A stretch of 64,000 nt of DNA. It comes from Vibrio thalassae (GTDB lineage Bacteria > Pseudomonadota > Gammaproteobacteria > Enterobacterales > Vibrionaceae). Shown here one piece after another: positions 39,534 to 50,931 of this stretch. The stretch is taken from positions 1 through 64,000 of the forward strand of contig NZ_OANU01000021.1 of NCBI RefSeq assembly GCF_900089835.1, written 5' to 3'. Position 1 is the first letter of the stretch, and the number at the start of each line of letters is the position of its first letter. The notes below the pieces were generated by a model. It saw nothing but the letters and a program-made list of their open reading frames with translations. It made no database searches and had not been told where the DNA came from. The position numbers were made by a program, and so were the translations under genes.

Positions 39534-39591
39534 ACTACAACCTTTGTTTGCTTCTCTTGATGATATATTAAGGCTTGGTTATCCAAGCGAT

Positions 39592-39972
39592 TTAGTCGTG
39601 CTTTTTCTTATAATCTGCTACGGCTGCTTTGATCGCGTCTTCTGCAAGAATTGAACAGTGAACTTTCACTGGTGGCAACTCAAGTTCTTCAGCAATTTCA
39701 GCATTTTTAATCGCTGCTGCTTCTTCAATTGATTTACCTTTTACCCATTCGGTAACCAGCGAACTTGAAGCGATAGCAGAGCCGCAACCATAAGTTTTAA
39801 ATTTCGCATCTTCGATAATACCTTCTGGCGTTACCTTGATTTGAAGTTTCATAACGTCGCCGCACGCTGGTGCGCCTACCATACCACTTCCCACAGCTGG
39901 ATCATTTTTGTCGAACGACCCTACATTACGTGGGTTTTCATAGTGGTCAATAACCTTTTCACTATATGCCAT
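39592..39972 (-). CDS. iscU: Iron-sulfur cluster scaffold IscU
   Basis: Scaffold on which [2Fe-2S] and [4Fe-4S] clusters are built using sulfur from IscS. 126 residues; ligands visible in GAPACGDVMK (Cys37), TYGCGSAIA (Cys63) and KVHCSILAED (Cys106). The HscA-binding LPPVK motif is at about residues 99-103. Starts 33 bases after iscS and ends 58 bases before iscA. Confidence 0.97.
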   Translation of the reverse strand: MAYSEKVIDHYENPRNVGSFDKNDPAVGSGMVGAPACGDVMKLQIKVTPEGIIEDAKFKTYGCGSAIASSSLVTEWVKGKSIEEAAAIKNAEIAEELELPPVKVHCSILAEDAIKAAVADYKKKHD

Positions 39973-40005
39973 AATAAATTCCTCGAATCCTCTACTACCG
40001 TGAGA

Positions 40006-41220
40006 TTAGTGGTGAGCCCACTCAACCGTATCTAGGTCAATCCCTTCTTTATACATATCCCATAGAGGAGACATGTCACGTAATTTGTTTACTGCCGTGG
40101 TGATTTGCTCAATTGCGTAATCAATGTCTTCTTCAGTCGTAAAGCGACCAAATGAAAAACGTACAGAACTATGAGCTAATTCATCGTTCAGTCCTAATGC
40201 ACGAAGTACATAAGACGGCTCTAAGCTCGCAGATGTACAAGCCGAACCCGATGAAACAGCAAGATCTTTAAGAGACATCAATAATGACTCGCCTTCAACA
40301 AATGCAAAACTCACATTCAAGTTGTGTGGCACTCGTTGCTCTAGATCACCGTTAACCGTTACCGCTTCAAGATCTTTCACACCATTGAGTAGGCGATCAC
40401 GAAGCGCTTTCGCATGGTCATAATCTTTCTGCATATCTTGCTTAGCGATAGCAAATGCTTCACCCATACCAACAATTTGGTGTGTTGGCAGCGTACCAGA
40501 ACGGAAACCACGCTCATGACCACCACCGTGCATTTGCGCTTCTAGACGAATACGTGGTTTACGACGTACGTAAAGCGCTCCAATCCCTTTAGGACCGTAG
40601 GCTTTGTGCGCTGACATAGAGATCAAGTCAACTTTCATTTCTTGAACATCAATAGGCAATTTGCCTGCCGATTGCGCAGCATCAACGTGGAAAACAATTT
40701 TTTTGCTACGGCATAATTCACCGATAGCCGTAATATCTTGAACGACACCAATTTCGTTATTCACGTGCATGATAGAGACAAGCACAGTGTCATCGCGCAT
40801 AGCGGCTTCCAACTTAGCTAAGTCGATCAAGCCATTAGCTTCTGGCTCAAGATAAGTAACTTCGAAACCTTCACGCTCTAGCTGACGGCATGGGTCTAAG
40901 ACCGCTTTGTGCTCTGTCTTACAGGTAATGATATGCTTACCTTTCTTCGCGTAAAAGTGAGCAGCACCTTTAATCGCAAGGTTGTCAGATTCAGTCGCGC
41001 CCGAAGTGAAAATAATTTCGCGAGGATCCGCATTCAACAGATCGGCAATTTGCTCACGCGCGTTGTCTACTGCTTCTTCTGCTTGCCAACCAAAACGATG
41101 CGATCGTGACGCTGGGTTACCGAAGGTACCGTCCATTGTCATAAATTGAACCATCTTTTCTGCAACCCTAGGGTCTACAGGACATGTGGCAGAGTAGTCT
41201 AGATATATAGGCAGTTTCAT
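40006..41220 (-). CDS. iscS: Cysteine desulfurase IscS
   Basis: PLP enzyme that takes sulfur from cysteine for clusters and tRNA thiolation. 404 residues, as in E. coli. PLP Lys is in [12 protein letters not shown] (about 206), and the persulfide Cys is in the loop [14 protein letters not shown] (about 328). Opening [19 protein letters not shown]. Second gene of the iscRSUA operon, 29 bases after iscR. Confidence 0.97.
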   Translation of the reverse strand: MKLPIYLDYSATCPVDPRVAEKMVQFMTMDGTFGNPASRSHRFGWQAEEAVDNAREQIADLLNADPREIIFTSGATESDNLAIKGAAHFYAKKGKHIITCKTEHKAVLDPCRQLEREGFEVTYLEPEANGLIDLAKLEAAMRDDTVLVSIMHVNNEIGVVQDITAIGELCRSKKIVFHVDAAQSAGKLPIDVQEMKVDLISMSAHKAYGPKGIGALYVRRKPRIRLEAQMHGGGHERGFRSGTLPTHQIVGMGEAFAIAKQDMQKDYDHAKALRDRLLNGVKDLEAVTVNGDLEQRVPHNLNVSFAFVEGESLLMSLKDLAVSSGSACTSASLEPSYVLRALGLNDELAHSSVRFSFGRFTTEEDIDYAIEQITTAVNKLRDMSPLWDMYKEGIDLDTVEWAHH

Positions 41221-41249
41221 TCTTTACTCCAATGTATAAGCAACACTAC

Positions 41250-41756
41250 TTACGAGCGAACATTGATTCCGATGGGTGCGGTGCTTGTACTTTTTCTTGA
41301 GAACCCATGATTTACCGCAAGATCTACGTCTTGTCGGTCTGAAATTTCTAATACTTCGTTATCTACCATCAACTCACCAAGAGTGATGTTATTTAAGAAG
41401 TCACTAATCCGAGAGCTTAAATCTCTCCAAAGCGTATGAGTGAGACAACGTGTACCACCCTGGCAATCGCCTTTACCAGCACATTTGGTTGCATCAACAG
41501 ACTCATCAACAGCAGCGATAACTGTACCAATAGCAATATCAGATGCTTCTGAACCTAATCGATAACCACCACCTGGCCCGCGAACACTGGCAACTAAACC
41601 AGCTTTGCGCAATTTAGAGAACAGTTGCTCTAAATAAGACAGTGAAATCCCTTGACGTTCAGAAATATCTGCTAGGGGTACTGGGCTTTGCTGTGAGTGC
41701 AGTGCGACATCTAGCATCGCTGTTACTGCATATCTTCCTTTTGATGTTAGTCTCAT
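41250..41756 (-). CDS. iscR: Iron-sulfur cluster regulator IscR
   Basis: Rrf2-family repressor/activator that senses cluster status. 168 residues from the ATG at 41756 ([20 protein letters not shown]); the frame is open five codons further. N-terminal winged HTH; cluster ligands Cys92, Cys98 and Cys104, plus His107, are all present ([17 protein letters not shown]), at the same positions as E. coli. Head of the isc operon, preceded by two type-1 IscR sites, so holo-IscR autorepression is expected. Confidence 0.97.
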   Translation of the reverse strand: MRLTSKGRYAVTAMLDVALHSQQSPVPLADISERQGISLSYLEQLFSKLRKAGLVASVRGPGGGYRLGSEASDIAIGTVIAAVDESVDATKCAGKGDCQGGTRCLTHTLWRDLSSRISDFLNNITLGELMVDNEVLEISDRQDVDLAVNHGFSRKSTSTAPIGINVRS

Positions 41757-41797
41757 ATCACACGTTTCCACATTGATTATGTGGTTAGGATTTTTCC

Positions 41798-41822
41798 ATA
41801 CCTGACTATTTTAATCAAGTAT
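41798..41822 (-). promoter_or_regulatory. IscR type-1 binding site, promoter-proximal
   Basis: A 25-base near-palindrome, on plus ATACCTGACTATTTTAATCA then AGTAT. It fits the E. coli type-1 consensus (ATAssyGACTrwwwyAGTCrrsTAT) with one core mismatch (AATC for AGTC). It lies about 42 bases upstream of the iscR start. Confidence 0.8.
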
Positions 41823-41847
41823 TTATTTGACTAAAATAGTCAGGTAT
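41823..41847 (-). promoter_or_regulatory. IscR type-1 binding site, promoter-distal
   Basis: A second 25-base site abutting the first: TTATTTGACTAAAATAGTCA then GGTAT. The GACT...AGTC core is perfect. Two directly adjacent sites are also present upstream of E. coli iscR. Confidence 0.8.
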
Positions 41848-41868
41848 TTAACCCAACAGAAAAAGCGG

Positions 41869-42600
41869 TTATTTTTTCACCCCTAGCCCTTTCTCTATTG
41901 AGGTTAAAATACCACGCAACGTGTTGATTTCCTGTGACTCAGGGCGAGCTCTGCTGAACATTCTGCGTAATTTGTTCATGACCAAACCCGGCTTATCTTT
42001 AGAAATAAACTGGGTATCGATGATCACTTTTTCAAGGTGTTGGTAGAATAATTCTAGCTCTTTGTGACGTGGATAGTCGGCTTCCTCTTGTTCAGGAAAC
42101 TGGTTAACCACACGCTCTAAGTATGCAACACGAACTTCATAACTTAAGGTTTGAACCGCCATCGCTAAGTTAAGAGAACTGTATTCCGGATTTGCTGGAA
42201 TGCAAGTATGGAAGTGACAAAGCTGCAACTCTTCGTTGGTTAAACCAGTGCGCTCACGCCCGAATACCAAAGCAACAGGATGTTGTTCACCTTCGATAGC
42301 AAACTTTTCCCCGCATTCTCTCGGTTCGATCATCGGCCAATCTAGCGTACGCGAACGTGCGCTCGAGCCCACGACTAATCCACAATCCTCAATCGCTTCT
42401 TGCAGCGTACCAACAATGGTAGCGCCAAGCGCTATGTCACTTGCACCTGCGGCGAGTGCAATGGCTTGAGCATCGACTTCACATTGCGGATCAACGAGTA
42501 CCATTTGACTCAATCCCATTACTTTCATCGCTCTTGCGGCTGAGCCAATATTGCCTGAATGAGAAGTTCCGACGAGGACGATTTTAACGTTGTCTAGCAT
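41869..42600 (-). CDS. trmJ: tRNA (cytidine/uridine-32-2'-O)-methyltransferase TrmJ
   Basis: SPOUT-class enzyme methylating the ribose of residue 32 in the tRNA anticodon loop. About 243 residues; start at ATG 42600 ([21 protein letters not shown]), since the upstream TTG codon is not in a better context. Motifs: [28 protein letters not shown] and [16 protein letters not shown], the knot region. Located between suhB and iscR, as in E. coli. Confidence 0.95.
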   Translation of the reverse strand: MLDNVKIVLVGTSHSGNIGSAARAMKVMGLSQMVLVDPQCEVDAQAIALAAGASDIALGATIVGTLQEAIEDCGLVVGSSARSRTLDWPMIEPRECGEKFAIEGEQHPVALVFGRERTGLTNEELQLCHFHTCIPANPEYSSLNLAMAVQTLSYEVRVAYLERVVNQFPEQEEADYPRHKELELFYQHLEKVIIDTQFISKDKPGLVMNKLRRMFSRARPESQEINTLRGILTSIEKGLGVKK

Positions 42601-42640
42601 GGTCAAATAGCACCGAGATTACAAAACCGACGAATAATAA

Positions 42641-42667
42641 CATAAACCCGACTAAAATAGTCAGGGT
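42641..42667. promoter_or_regulatory. Candidate IscR-like site in trmJ/suhB divergent region
   Basis: CCCGACTAAAATAGTCAGGG has the GACT-N5-AGTC core of IscR type-1 sites (core 42650-42662) and is nearly the same as the core of the distal iscR site. The outer positions match the consensus less well. It lies 50 bases upstream of trmJ and about 115 bases upstream of suhB. Confidence 0.5.
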
Positions 42668-42777
42668 CTTTTTACTCTCGCCAATGACAGCGCAAAAAAT
42701 AACCACTTCCCTTTTGCCAAAACTTTGGTATACTCGCCGCCGCTTTTTGTTCTTTAACATCCGTTGGGAAAATTCGT

Positions 42778-43581
42778 ATGCATCCAATGCTAAATATCGC
42801 TATACGCGCTGCGCGTAAAGCGGGCAACCATATTGCTAAATCACTAGAAAACACTGACAAGATCGAGTCAGTACAGAAAGGCACTAATGACTTTGTTACT
42901 AACGTAGACAAAGAAGCTGAAGCACTCATTATCCATACTATTCAAACATCGTACCCTGACCACAGCATTATCGCTGAAGAAGGTGGCTTGATTGAAGGTA
43001 AAGATAGCGACGTACAATGGATCATCGACCCACTGGATGGCACTCAAAACTTCGTAAAAGGTATTCCACATTTCTCAGTGTCTATTGCTGTTCGCATTAA
43101 AGGCAAAACTGAAGTTGCGTGTGTATACGATCCAATGCTCAACGAGCTATTCACCGCTCAACGTGGTGCAGGTGCTCAGCTAAACAACGCTCGAATACGT
43201 GTAAAAGCGCTGAAAGACCTAAAAGGTACTGTTATCGGTACAGGTTTCCCTTCGAGACAAAAACAACACTCTGAAAGCTACTTAAAGATAATGTCTGCTT
43301 TGTTCGTCGATTGTGCAGACTTCCGTCGTGCAGGCTCTGCTGCTCTTGATCTTTGCTACGTAGCGGCTGGCCGTTTAGACGGTTACTTCGAGTTAGGTCT
43401 AAAACCATGGGACATGGCTGCCGGTGAGCTTATCGCTCGTGAAGCTGGTGCAATCGTTACTGACTTCGCAGGTGGTACTGAGTATATGAAGTCTGGTAAT
43501 GTGGTTGCGGCAAGTGCACGCGGCGCTAAAAACATGCTTAAGATCATTCGTGAGAATGGTAACGAAGCAATCCTCAAATAA
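42778..43581 (+). CDS. suhB: Inositol-1-monophosphatase, SuhB
   Basis: Mg-dependent, Li-sensitive phosphatase that also joins rRNA antitermination complexes in E. coli. 267 residues, as in E. coli. Metal motifs: EEGG (Glu67 region), WIIDPLDGTQNF and the C-terminal WDMAAGELIAREAGA. Divergent from trmJ and the isc block. TTGGGAAAATTCGT precedes the ATG, without a strong Shine-Dalgarno sequence. Confidence 0.95.
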   Translation: MHPMLNIAIRAARKAGNHIAKSLENTDKIESVQKGTNDFVTNVDKEAEALIIHTIQTSYPDHSIIAEEGGLIEGKDSDVQWIIDPLDGTQNFVKGIPHFSVSIAVRIKGKTEVACVYDPMLNELFTAQRGAGAQLNNARIRVKALKDLKGTVIGTGFPSRQKQHSESYLKIMSALFVDCADFRRAGSAALDLCYVAAGRLDGYFELGLKPWDMAAGELIAREAGAIVTDFAGGTEYMKSGNVVAASARGAKNMLKIIRENGNEAILK

Positions 43582-43618
43582 TTAGCCTAATCATCGCAGT
43601 CCGTCACAGCTGAATTTT

Positions 43619-43648
43619 AAATCTCGACCATTGGTCGGGATTTTTTTA
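43619..43648 (+). terminator. Rho-independent terminator after suhB
   Basis: Imperfect stem AATCTCGACC-ATT-GGTCGGGATT and a run of seven T, 38 bases past suhB. Confidence 0.8.
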
Positions 43649-43695
43649 TTTGGAACTAAGGCTATTTGACCAGCAAATCGTTGGATTGCCAGCAA

Positions 43696-43727
43696 AATAA
43701 AAGCTACTCCTTGGAGTAGCTTTTATT
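43696..43727. terminator. Bidirectional terminator between suhB and secF
   Basis: Palindrome AATAAAAGCTACTCC/GGAGTAGCTTTTATT. It can end minus-strand secDF transcripts and catch suhB read-through. Confidence 0.8.
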
Positions 43728-43773
43728 GCTTGGTATAGGCAGGGATGAAGATATAAAATCCTAATCAAATAAC

Positions 43774-44721
43774 TTAAGGCATTTCATCAAACTCAGCACC
43801 CTCTTTCTCAACCTCTGGGGGCATTAAGTGCTCTTTCTTGATACCCAGTTTCAGGGCAAGGGCTGACGCAACATAGATTGATGAATACGTACCAACCGTA
43901 ATACCTAACAGCAAAGCAGTGGCAAATCCGTGAATCATCGCACCACCTTGGGTGAACAGCGCAATAACTACAAACAATGTCGTGCCAGAAGTAATCAATG
44001 TACGACTTAATGTTTGTGTAATAGAGCTATTCATAACGTCAGCAGCATCGACATTCCGCATCTTCCGGAAGTTCTCTCGAATTCGGTCAAATACTACAAT
44101 GGTATCATTGAGTGAATAACCAACAACAGTAAGTAATGCAGCTACAATGGTCAAGTCCACTTCAATTTGCATCAAAGAGAAAATACCAAGGGTGATGATG
44201 ATATCATGTGCCAACGCCAATACCGCACCAGCAGCAAGACGCCATTCAAACCGCACCGATACGTAGATCAGGATACAGATCAACGAAACAAGAATAGCTA
44301 GGCCGCCCGCCTCGGTTAGTTCATCGCCAACATTGGGGCCCACAAACTCGATTCGGCGCATTTCAACGCTTTCACCAGTACCTTGCTTAATCGCCTCCAA
44401 AATTTGGTTACCCAATGCTTCTGCTTGTACATCATCACGAGGACGAAGACGTACCATAACATCACGAGAGGAACCGAAATTCTGTACTGTCGCATCACCA
44501 AAGCCTTTCGCATCTAAAGCTGAACGAACTTGTTCAAGGTTGGCTGGCTGCTCGAAGCCAACTTCAATCAACGTACCGCCAGTAAAGTCTAAGCCCCAGT
44601 TCAACCATTTGGTTGATAGAGTAAAAATGGCAGCACCTATCATAACGAGCGACAAGGCAAATGCCGCTTTAGACCAACGCATAAAGTCGATCGTTTTGTC
44701 TGCTTTCAATATTTGAAACAT
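43774..44721 (-). CDS. secF: Protein translocase subunit SecF
   Basis: Proton-driven partner of SecD that completes protein export. 315 residues with six membrane helices, the first followed by the periplasmic P4 domain. Motifs: LNWGLDFTGGTLIEV, VGPNVGDEL and VVGYSLNDTIVVFDRIREN. It starts 9 bases after secD, and the yajC-secD-secF order is the standard one. The C-terminal 25 residues are acidic. Confidence 0.96.
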   Translation of the reverse strand: MFQILKADKTIDFMRWSKAAFALSLVMIGAAIFTLSTKWLNWGLDFTGGTLIEVGFEQPANLEQVRSALDAKGFGDATVQNFGSSRDVMVRLRPRDDVQAEALGNQILEAIKQGTGESVEMRRIEFVGPNVGDELTEAGGLAILVSLICILIYVSVRFEWRLAAGAVLALAHDIIITLGIFSLMQIEVDLTIVAALLTVVGYSLNDTIVVFDRIRENFRKMRNVDAADVMNSSITQTLSRTLITSGTTLFVVIALFTQGGAMIHGFATALLLGITVGTYSSIYVASALALKLGIKKEHLMPPEVEKEGAEFDEMP

Positions 44722-44730
44722 AACTAACCC

Positions 44731-46587
44731 TTAGATCGACAACTTGTTGATACGCTTACCACCGTAAACTAGGTTCACGAGGCATCGTGTACCAATGATG
44801 GCGGTAAACATAGAAGTGATAATGCCTATCGACAGTGTAACTGCGAAGCCTTTGATAGCCCCTGTACCTACTGCGAATAGAATGATAGCGGTAATTAACG
44901 TCGTAATGTTTGCATCAGCGATGGTACTAAATGCGTTCGCATACCCTTGGTGAATCGCTTGTTGAGGGTTGCGCCCCTCTTGAAGCTCTTCACGTATACG
45001 CTCGAATATCAGTACGTTAGCATCAACTGCCATACCGACTGTCAATACAATACCAGCAATGCCCGGTAGGGTCATCGTGGCACCTGGAATCATAGACATA
45101 ATACCGACAATCAGCACAATGTTAGCCATCAATGCCATATTGGCGAACAGACCAAATCGGCGATAGTAAACCAGTGTAAAGATCATAACGGCGATCATAC
45201 CAGTGATACATGCCTTGATACCCATGTCGATATTTTGCTGACCCATTGATGGACCGATCGTTCGCTCTTCAACAATAGAGATTGGAGCGATCAGTGCACC
45301 AGCACGCAGTAACAGTGCTAAGTTGTGTGCTTCAGCAGCAGAGTCGATACCTGTAATTCGGAAGTTGCGACCAAGCGCCGATTGAATAGTGGCTTGGTTA
45401 ATAACTTCTTCATATTTATCAAGGATGATTTTGCCTTCTGGAGTACGTTTACCACTGTCTTTATACTCAGCGAAAACCGTCGCCATCAGCTTACCAATGT
45501 TTTGACGAGAGAACGCTGCCATTTTGTTACCACCTTCGCTGTCTAGCGAGATGTTAACCTGTGGACGACCGTACTCATCGGCACTTGAGCTTGCATCGGT
45601 AATGCTCGCACCACCTAAAATAACGCGTTTCTTAAGCACAACAGGGCGACCATCTCGGTCTTCCTTGATTTCACTGCCCGCTGGTGCGCGGCCATTTGCA
45701 GCAGCAGCCAGATCAGCAGAGCTGTCAACTTCACGGAACTCTAGCGTCGCAGTTGCACCAAGAATCTCTTTTGCTCGAGCGGTGTCTTGTACACCAGGAA
45801 GTTCTACAACGATACGGCTAGCGCCCTGACGTTGAACCAAAGGTTCAGCAACACCCAGTTCATTTACACGGTTACGTAAAATGGTGATATTCTGCTCAAC
45901 AGCGTAATTACGAATCTCTTGCAGACGAGTTTCTTTAAAACGAGCCACAAGTGCAAATCGACCATTAGAGTCAGAATCAAAGAAATCCATGTCTGGGTGT
46001 TTCGTTGTCAGTACTGCTTTCGCTTCGGCAAGCTGTTCAGCATCACGTAGCAATACTTCTACGCCATCTTTGCCCGATGGGCGAATAGAGCGGTAACGAA
46101 TACGATCTTCACGAAGTTCACTGCGGAACGCTTCTTCTTGTTGACCCACCAGCTTTTCCATTGCAGCGTCCATATCCACTTCCATTAAGAAGTGAACACC
46201 GCCACGCAGATCTAAGCCCAGTTTCATTGGGTTTGCACCAATAGACTCTAACCAGTTTGGTGTCGCTGGTGCGAGGTTCAACGCAACAATAGAATTTTCG
46301 CCTAGAGCTTGACTGATAACATCGCGCGCACTGATTTGAGTGTCAGTATCATTAAAACGAACAAGAATGGAGCCATTTTCTAAAGCAATGGACTTAAGAG
46401 AAAGTTGCTCTTTATCAAGAGCTTTGGTGACAGTATCCAGCGTCGACATATCAACAGAGGCGCCACGCGCCCCTGTAATTTGAATAGCCGGATCTTCACC
46501 GTATAGATTGGGAAGTGCATACAAAGCTGCAATGCCAATGGCAAACAACACCATAAGATACTTCCACAAAGGATAACGGTTTAGCAC
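44731..46587 (-). CDS. secD: Protein translocase subunit SecD
   Basis: Membrane protein that pulls exported chains out of SecYEG. 618 residues: one N-terminal helix, the large periplasmic P1 head/base ([32 protein letters not shown]), and five C-terminal helices with [29 protein letters not shown]. It begins with GTG at 46587, 22 bases after yajC, and is followed by secF. Size matches the E. coli form (615). Confidence 0.96.
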   Translation of the reverse strand: MLNRYPLWKYLMVLFAIGIAALYALPNLYGEDPAIQITGARGASVDMSTLDTVTKALDKEQLSLKSIALENGSILVRFNDTDTQISARDVISQALGENSIVALNLAPATPNWLESIGANPMKLGLDLRGGVHFLMEVDMDAAMEKLVGQQEEAFRSELREDRIRYRSIRPSGKDGVEVLLRDAEQLAEAKAVLTTKHPDMDFFDSDSNGRFALVARFKETRLQEIRNYAVEQNITILRNRVNELGVAEPLVQRQGASRIVVELPGVQDTARAKEILGATATLEFREVDSSADLAAAANGRAPAGSEIKEDRDGRPVVLKKRVILGGASITDASSSADEYGRPQVNISLDSEGGNKMAAFSRQNIGKLMATVFAEYKDSGKRTPEGKIILDKYEEVINQATIQSALGRNFRITGIDSAAEAHNLALLLRAGALIAPISIVEERTIGPSMGQQNIDMGIKACITGMIAVMIFTLVYYRRFGLFANMALMANIVLIVGIMSMIPGATMTLPGIAGIVLTVGMAVDANVLIFERIREELQEGRNPQQAIHQGYANAFSTIADANITTLITAIILFAVGTGAIKGFAVTLSIGIITSMFTAIIGTRCLVNLVYGGKRINKLSI

Positions 46588-46609
46588 AGCGAGGATCCTT
46601 TAGCTGTTT

Positions 46610-46939
46610 TTATAGAGACTTCAGCGTACCTTTTGGTAGCACTGCAGTAACGAAGTCTTTCTTGATAACTACTTCATTGTTGTCGTTTAGTGCGATTGCA
46701 ATGTAGTCGTTGTCTTCAGCGATTTTAGTGATCTTACCAATCAAACCGCCATTAGTTAGGACTTCATCACCCTTACCCATAGAAGCCATTAGGTTTTTAT
46801 GCTCTTTAGCACGCTTCGCTTGTGGGCGGTAAATCATGAAGTAGAAAATTACCGCAAACATGCCAAGCATAATTAGCATTTCAAAACCGCCACCTTGTGG
46901 TGCCGCTTCAGCTGCGTGAGCTGCAGAAATCAAACTCAT
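46610..46939 (-). CDS. yajC: Preprotein translocase accessory subunit YajC
   Basis: Small one-helix membrane protein that joins SecDF. 109 residues: short periplasmic start, a helix (about 18-38: FEMLIMLGMFAVIFYFMI), then YRPQAKRAKEHKNLMASMGKGDEVLTNGG and IGKI, the family hallmarks. Lies between tgt and secD, the standard order. Confidence 0.95.
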   Translation of the reverse strand: MSLISAAHAAEAAPQGGGFEMLIMLGMFAVIFYFMIYRPQAKRAKEHKNLMASMGKGDEVLTNGGLIGKITKIAEDNDYIAIALNDNNEVVIKKDFVTAVLPKGTLKSL

Positions 46940-47108
46940 CGGAAAACATCCTCTTTAATGTAAATACATATCCAAAATTGGGCTATCCCCCTATCTTTTC
47001 AAGAAGCAAAAGGTAACTCAATGTTTCTTAGCGACTTAAACACACAAAAAATGTGACCGATAGCTAGGATTTGTTACCAATTGCAGGGATAGCCGTTTAT
47101 TTAGCCAA

Positions 47109-48275
<1,167 letters not shown>

Positions 48276-48393
48276 TCAATCTTAAAACGCACTAACAAGC
48301 GTAGCTTGTCGCACTTGAATGCACTAGCCATCTAGCTAGTGAGGTTGGTAATCCTTACCGTATTTCACTGGCTCCTTGAGTGAAATAAAAAGC

Positions 48394-49446
48394 TTAAGCG
48401 GTCTTTTTAGTGATGAACATCGCATCACCATAGCTAAAGAAACGATATTTCTGCTCTACAGCATGTTGGTATGCACTCATTACATTGTCGTAGCCTGCAA
48501 ACGCGCTAACGAGCATGATGAGTGTCGATTCAGGCAGATGGAAGTTGGTCACTAAGCAATCTACTAGCTGATACTCGTATCCCGGGAAGATAAAGATTTC
48601 CGTGTCACCAAAAAACGGAACTAACTCTGTCCCATTTTTCAGAGCATCTTGCGCCGCACTTTCCAAAGAACGTACAGATGTGGTGCCAACCGCAATAATT
48701 CGACCACCGTTAGCCTTGGTTTCATTGATCGCGTCTACCACATCTTGCGGTACTTCAACGTATTCCGCATGCATATGATGATCGTTGATATTTTCTACTC
48801 GCACAGGTTGGAAAGTACCCGCACCAACATGCAAAGTTACGTAGGCAAAATTCACGCCCTTGGCTTTGATTTTCTCAAGCACAGCAGCATCAAAGTGCAG
48901 ACCAGCAGTAGGAGCGGCAACCGCGCCTGGCTTCTCGTTATAAACGGTTTGGTAACGCTCTTTATCGGCATCCTCATCTGGACGGTCAATGTAAGGAGGA
49001 AGTGGCATGTGACCAATATCGTTAAGAATATCAAGAACCGTCTTATCAGACTGCATTTCAATCTCAAAAAGAGCATCGTGGCGAGCGACCATCAATGCTT
49101 GGAACTCATCATTTTCACCAAGGAACAACTCTGTGCCTGGTTTCGGTGCCTTAGAAGAGCGGACATGTGCTAACACACGCTTATCATCAAGCATACGTTC
49201 AACAAGTACTTCAATTTTACCGCCAGATGCTTTACGTCCAAACATTCGTGCTGGAATCACGCGAGTATTATTGAACACGAGCAAATCGCCCGGCTGGACT
49301 TGATTAACGATATCAGTGAAGTTTCCATCCACGACTTCACCAGTATTCCCGGTTAGCTGAAGCAGTCGGCTTGAGCTTCGTTCGGCTTTAGGGTAGCGCG
49401 CGATAAGCTCATCTGGTAAATCAAAATGAAAATCTGAAACTTGCAT
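48394..49446 (-). CDS. queA: S-adenosylmethionine:tRNA ribosyltransferase-isomerase
   Basis: Makes epoxyqueuosine from preQ1-tRNA by adding the ribosyl part of SAM. 350 residues. Motifs: [42 protein letters not shown] and [16 protein letters not shown], and [17 protein letters not shown]. First gene of queA-tgt-yajC-secDF; a 151-base gap separates it from tgt. Confidence 0.96.
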   Translation of the reverse strand: MQVSDFHFDLPDELIARYPKAERSSSRLLQLTGNTGEVVDGNFTDIVNQVQPGDLLVFNNTRVIPARMFGRKASGGKIEVLVERMLDDKRVLAHVRSSKAPKPGTELFLGENDEFQALMVARHDALFEIEMQSDKTVLDILNDIGHMPLPPYIDRPDEDADKERYQTVYNEKPGAVAAPTAGLHFDAAVLEKIKAKGVNFAYVTLHVGAGTFQPVRVENINDHHMHAEYVEVPQDVVDAINETKANGGRIIAVGTTSVRSLESAAQDALKNGTELVPFFGDTEIFIFPGYEYQLVDCLVTNFHLPESTLIMLVSAFAGYDNVMSAYQHAVEQKYRFFSYGDAMFITKKTA

Positions 49447-49701
49447 AACACCAATCTTCTATATTAAGCGACAAAAACGGCGAAAAAATTCGCAGCCGCA
49501 TAGTATAAAGTGACCCGTTGGAATAGCAAGCTGAACCGTCACCTCCCCATCGTTATTCGGTGTTTTTTATGTGCCATTTTTGACCTTAATATTAGTAAGC
49601 TTATTTTGTGACTGGAGCGACAAAAAACGACGATTGTCTCAGACTTAATCAGTGAAAAATTCTATAGTTAAAGTACACAATCAGAACGAGTTGGAGGCCC
49701 T

Positions 49702-50172
49702 ATGATTAAGGTCGAAGATATGATGACTCGCAACCCTCACACCCTATTGCGGTCTCACTCATTAGCCGATGCTAAACATACTATGGAAGCGCTCGATATC
49801 AGGCATATACCTATTGTCGATGCAGAGCGTCATTTGCTTGGCATTGTCTCTCAACGCGATGTTTTAGCGGCTCAAGAATCCATCCTACAAAAGATCCCAA
49901 GTGACCAATCTTACACATTATCGACTCCACTCAGTGAACTCATGCATTGCAATATTATGACCGTTGAGCCAAGAGCTGGATTGAAAGAAAGTGCAATCTA
50001 TATGCAAAAGCATAAGGTCGGATGCTTGCCCGTGGTAAAAAACAAGCGATTAGTCGGCATTATTACTGACAGTGATTTCGTCGCAATCGCCATTAATTTG
50101 CTAGAGCTTCAAGAAGAAGTCGAGCCTGATGAAATAGAAACGGAGAGTGACTCAGAGTTACTGAACGCGTAA
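49702..50172 (+). CDS. Two-CBS-domain protein
   Basis: A 156-residue soluble protein made of two CBS motifs: the first DMMTRNPHTLLRSHSLADAKHTMEALDIRHIPIVD..LLGIVSQRD (about 6-55), the second MHCNIMTVEPRAGLKESAIYMQKHKVGCLPVV..LVGIITDSDF (about 80-135). Such proteins often bind adenosine nucleotides and regulate partners. The C-terminal tail is acidic. GGAGG sits nine bases before the ATG. A stand-alone gene, divergent from queA; its partner is unknown. Confidence 0.88.
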   Translation: MIKVEDMMTRNPHTLLRSHSLADAKHTMEALDIRHIPIVDAERHLLGIVSQRDVLAAQESILQKIPSDQSYTLSTPLSELMHCNIMTVEPRAGLKESAIYMQKHKVGCLPVVKNKRLVGIITDSDFVAIAINLLELQEEVEPDEIETESDSELLNA

Positions 50173-50174
50173 TT

Positions 50175-50200
50175 AAAAAAAAGAGCGGCTGACGCCGCTC
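50175..50200 (-). terminator. Minus-strand rho-independent terminator
   Basis: GAGCGGC-GTCA-GCCGCTC followed by TTTTTTTT on the minus strand. On the plus strand the hairpin has no T run after it, so it does not suit the CBS gene. It implies a transcript coming from the right, yet no known minus-strand gene lies within 700 bases. Confidence 0.75.
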
Positions 50201-50247
50201 AAACTTACCGACATTCAGTAGACATTACAGACCTACTGAGGCAGTGC

Positions 50248-50310
50248 TCAAAAACAACTCTCGCATTCTCTTTGCGTTTTAATTTTTACGATCTCTTGCC
50301 AAGTGACCAT
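50248..50310 (-). CDS. Possible 20-residue small protein with a CxxC
   Basis: The minus-strand ORF reads MVTWQEIVKIKTQRECESCF and stops. It is closed upstream by a TAA and lies about 50 bases before the minus-strand terminator at 50175-50200. No strong Shine-Dalgarno sequence is seen (CTGAAAAG upstream). Chance is a real alternative, as the ORF is short. I do not recognise a family. Confidence 0.25.
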   Translation of the reverse strand: MVTWQEIVKIKTQRECESCF

Positions 50311-50867
50311 CTTTTCAGTCGCGCTAGGGACACTTTGATGTGCAAATTAACATTGGCGTGGAATCGTGCGACATCACTTCAACACGTTCAATCGACCGTG
50401 TAAATTTAGAACGAAACCAATTACAGAACACGTTACTCACTCATTTACTGACTCGAGCGTCCCCTATTCAAACCTATTAATTATTCATTAAGATTAAATT
50501 AATTAGCAAGCCTTATGGTTACGATACCCAACCCCAGTTAGAGTATCAACTCTACAAAGCAAAAAATGGACAATTCGATACTTTATTCTTCGACAAAAAA
50601 TCAGAGAAGAATAAGAAAAATGTCGCCAATTACGTAATTAAATTACACAACTTAAATAACAAATGAATCAATCAGTTAATAATGAAATCATCAAATACTG
50701 GAGGCAACATATTTAAACGGCCTTGTTTAGACCATCAATCTAGTGAAGATTAAAATGTGACAATGTAAAATTGACAGTGTGAATAGCAAAGTTTGATTGA
50801 AATATTTTTCAATAATCACACATCAGCGGCATTGGTTTACGTATTTAGGTTTTTAGATTAATTCATT

Positions 50868-50893
50868 AAAAAAGACACCCATAACGGTGCCTT
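50868..50893 (-). terminator. Rho-independent terminator after oxyR
   Basis: AAGGCACC-GTTAT-GGGTGTCTTTTTT on the minus strand, about 38 bases past the oxyR stop; one G-U pair in the stem. Confidence 0.8.
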
Positions 50894-50931
50894 TCTCTAT
50901 AAAACGGTTTTTTACTAGAACAGAACACAAA

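Larger units (their letters stand above)
50201..50931. other. Long gene-poor stretch between the CBS gene and oxyR
   Basis: No recognised gene. It contains a 20-codon minus-strand ORF (50248-50310), a minus-strand TTGCTA (about 50504-50509) as a -35 candidate followed by AATAAT, an unstarted open frame on plus (50481-50666), and the oxyR terminator. It may hide a small RNA. Confidence 0.45.

Noticed and set aside
48649..49173. Plus-strand ORF of 174 codons inside queA
   Set aside because: Antisense to strongly conserved queA motifs; no ribosome site or recognisable domain.
50481..50666. Open plus-strand frame of 62 codons after a TAA (YGYDTQPQLEYQLYKAKNGQ segment)
   Set aside because: There is no ATG, GTG or TTG start and no ribosome site; in such AT-rich DNA a run of this length can arise by chance. 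It could be a gene remnant but I recognise no family.
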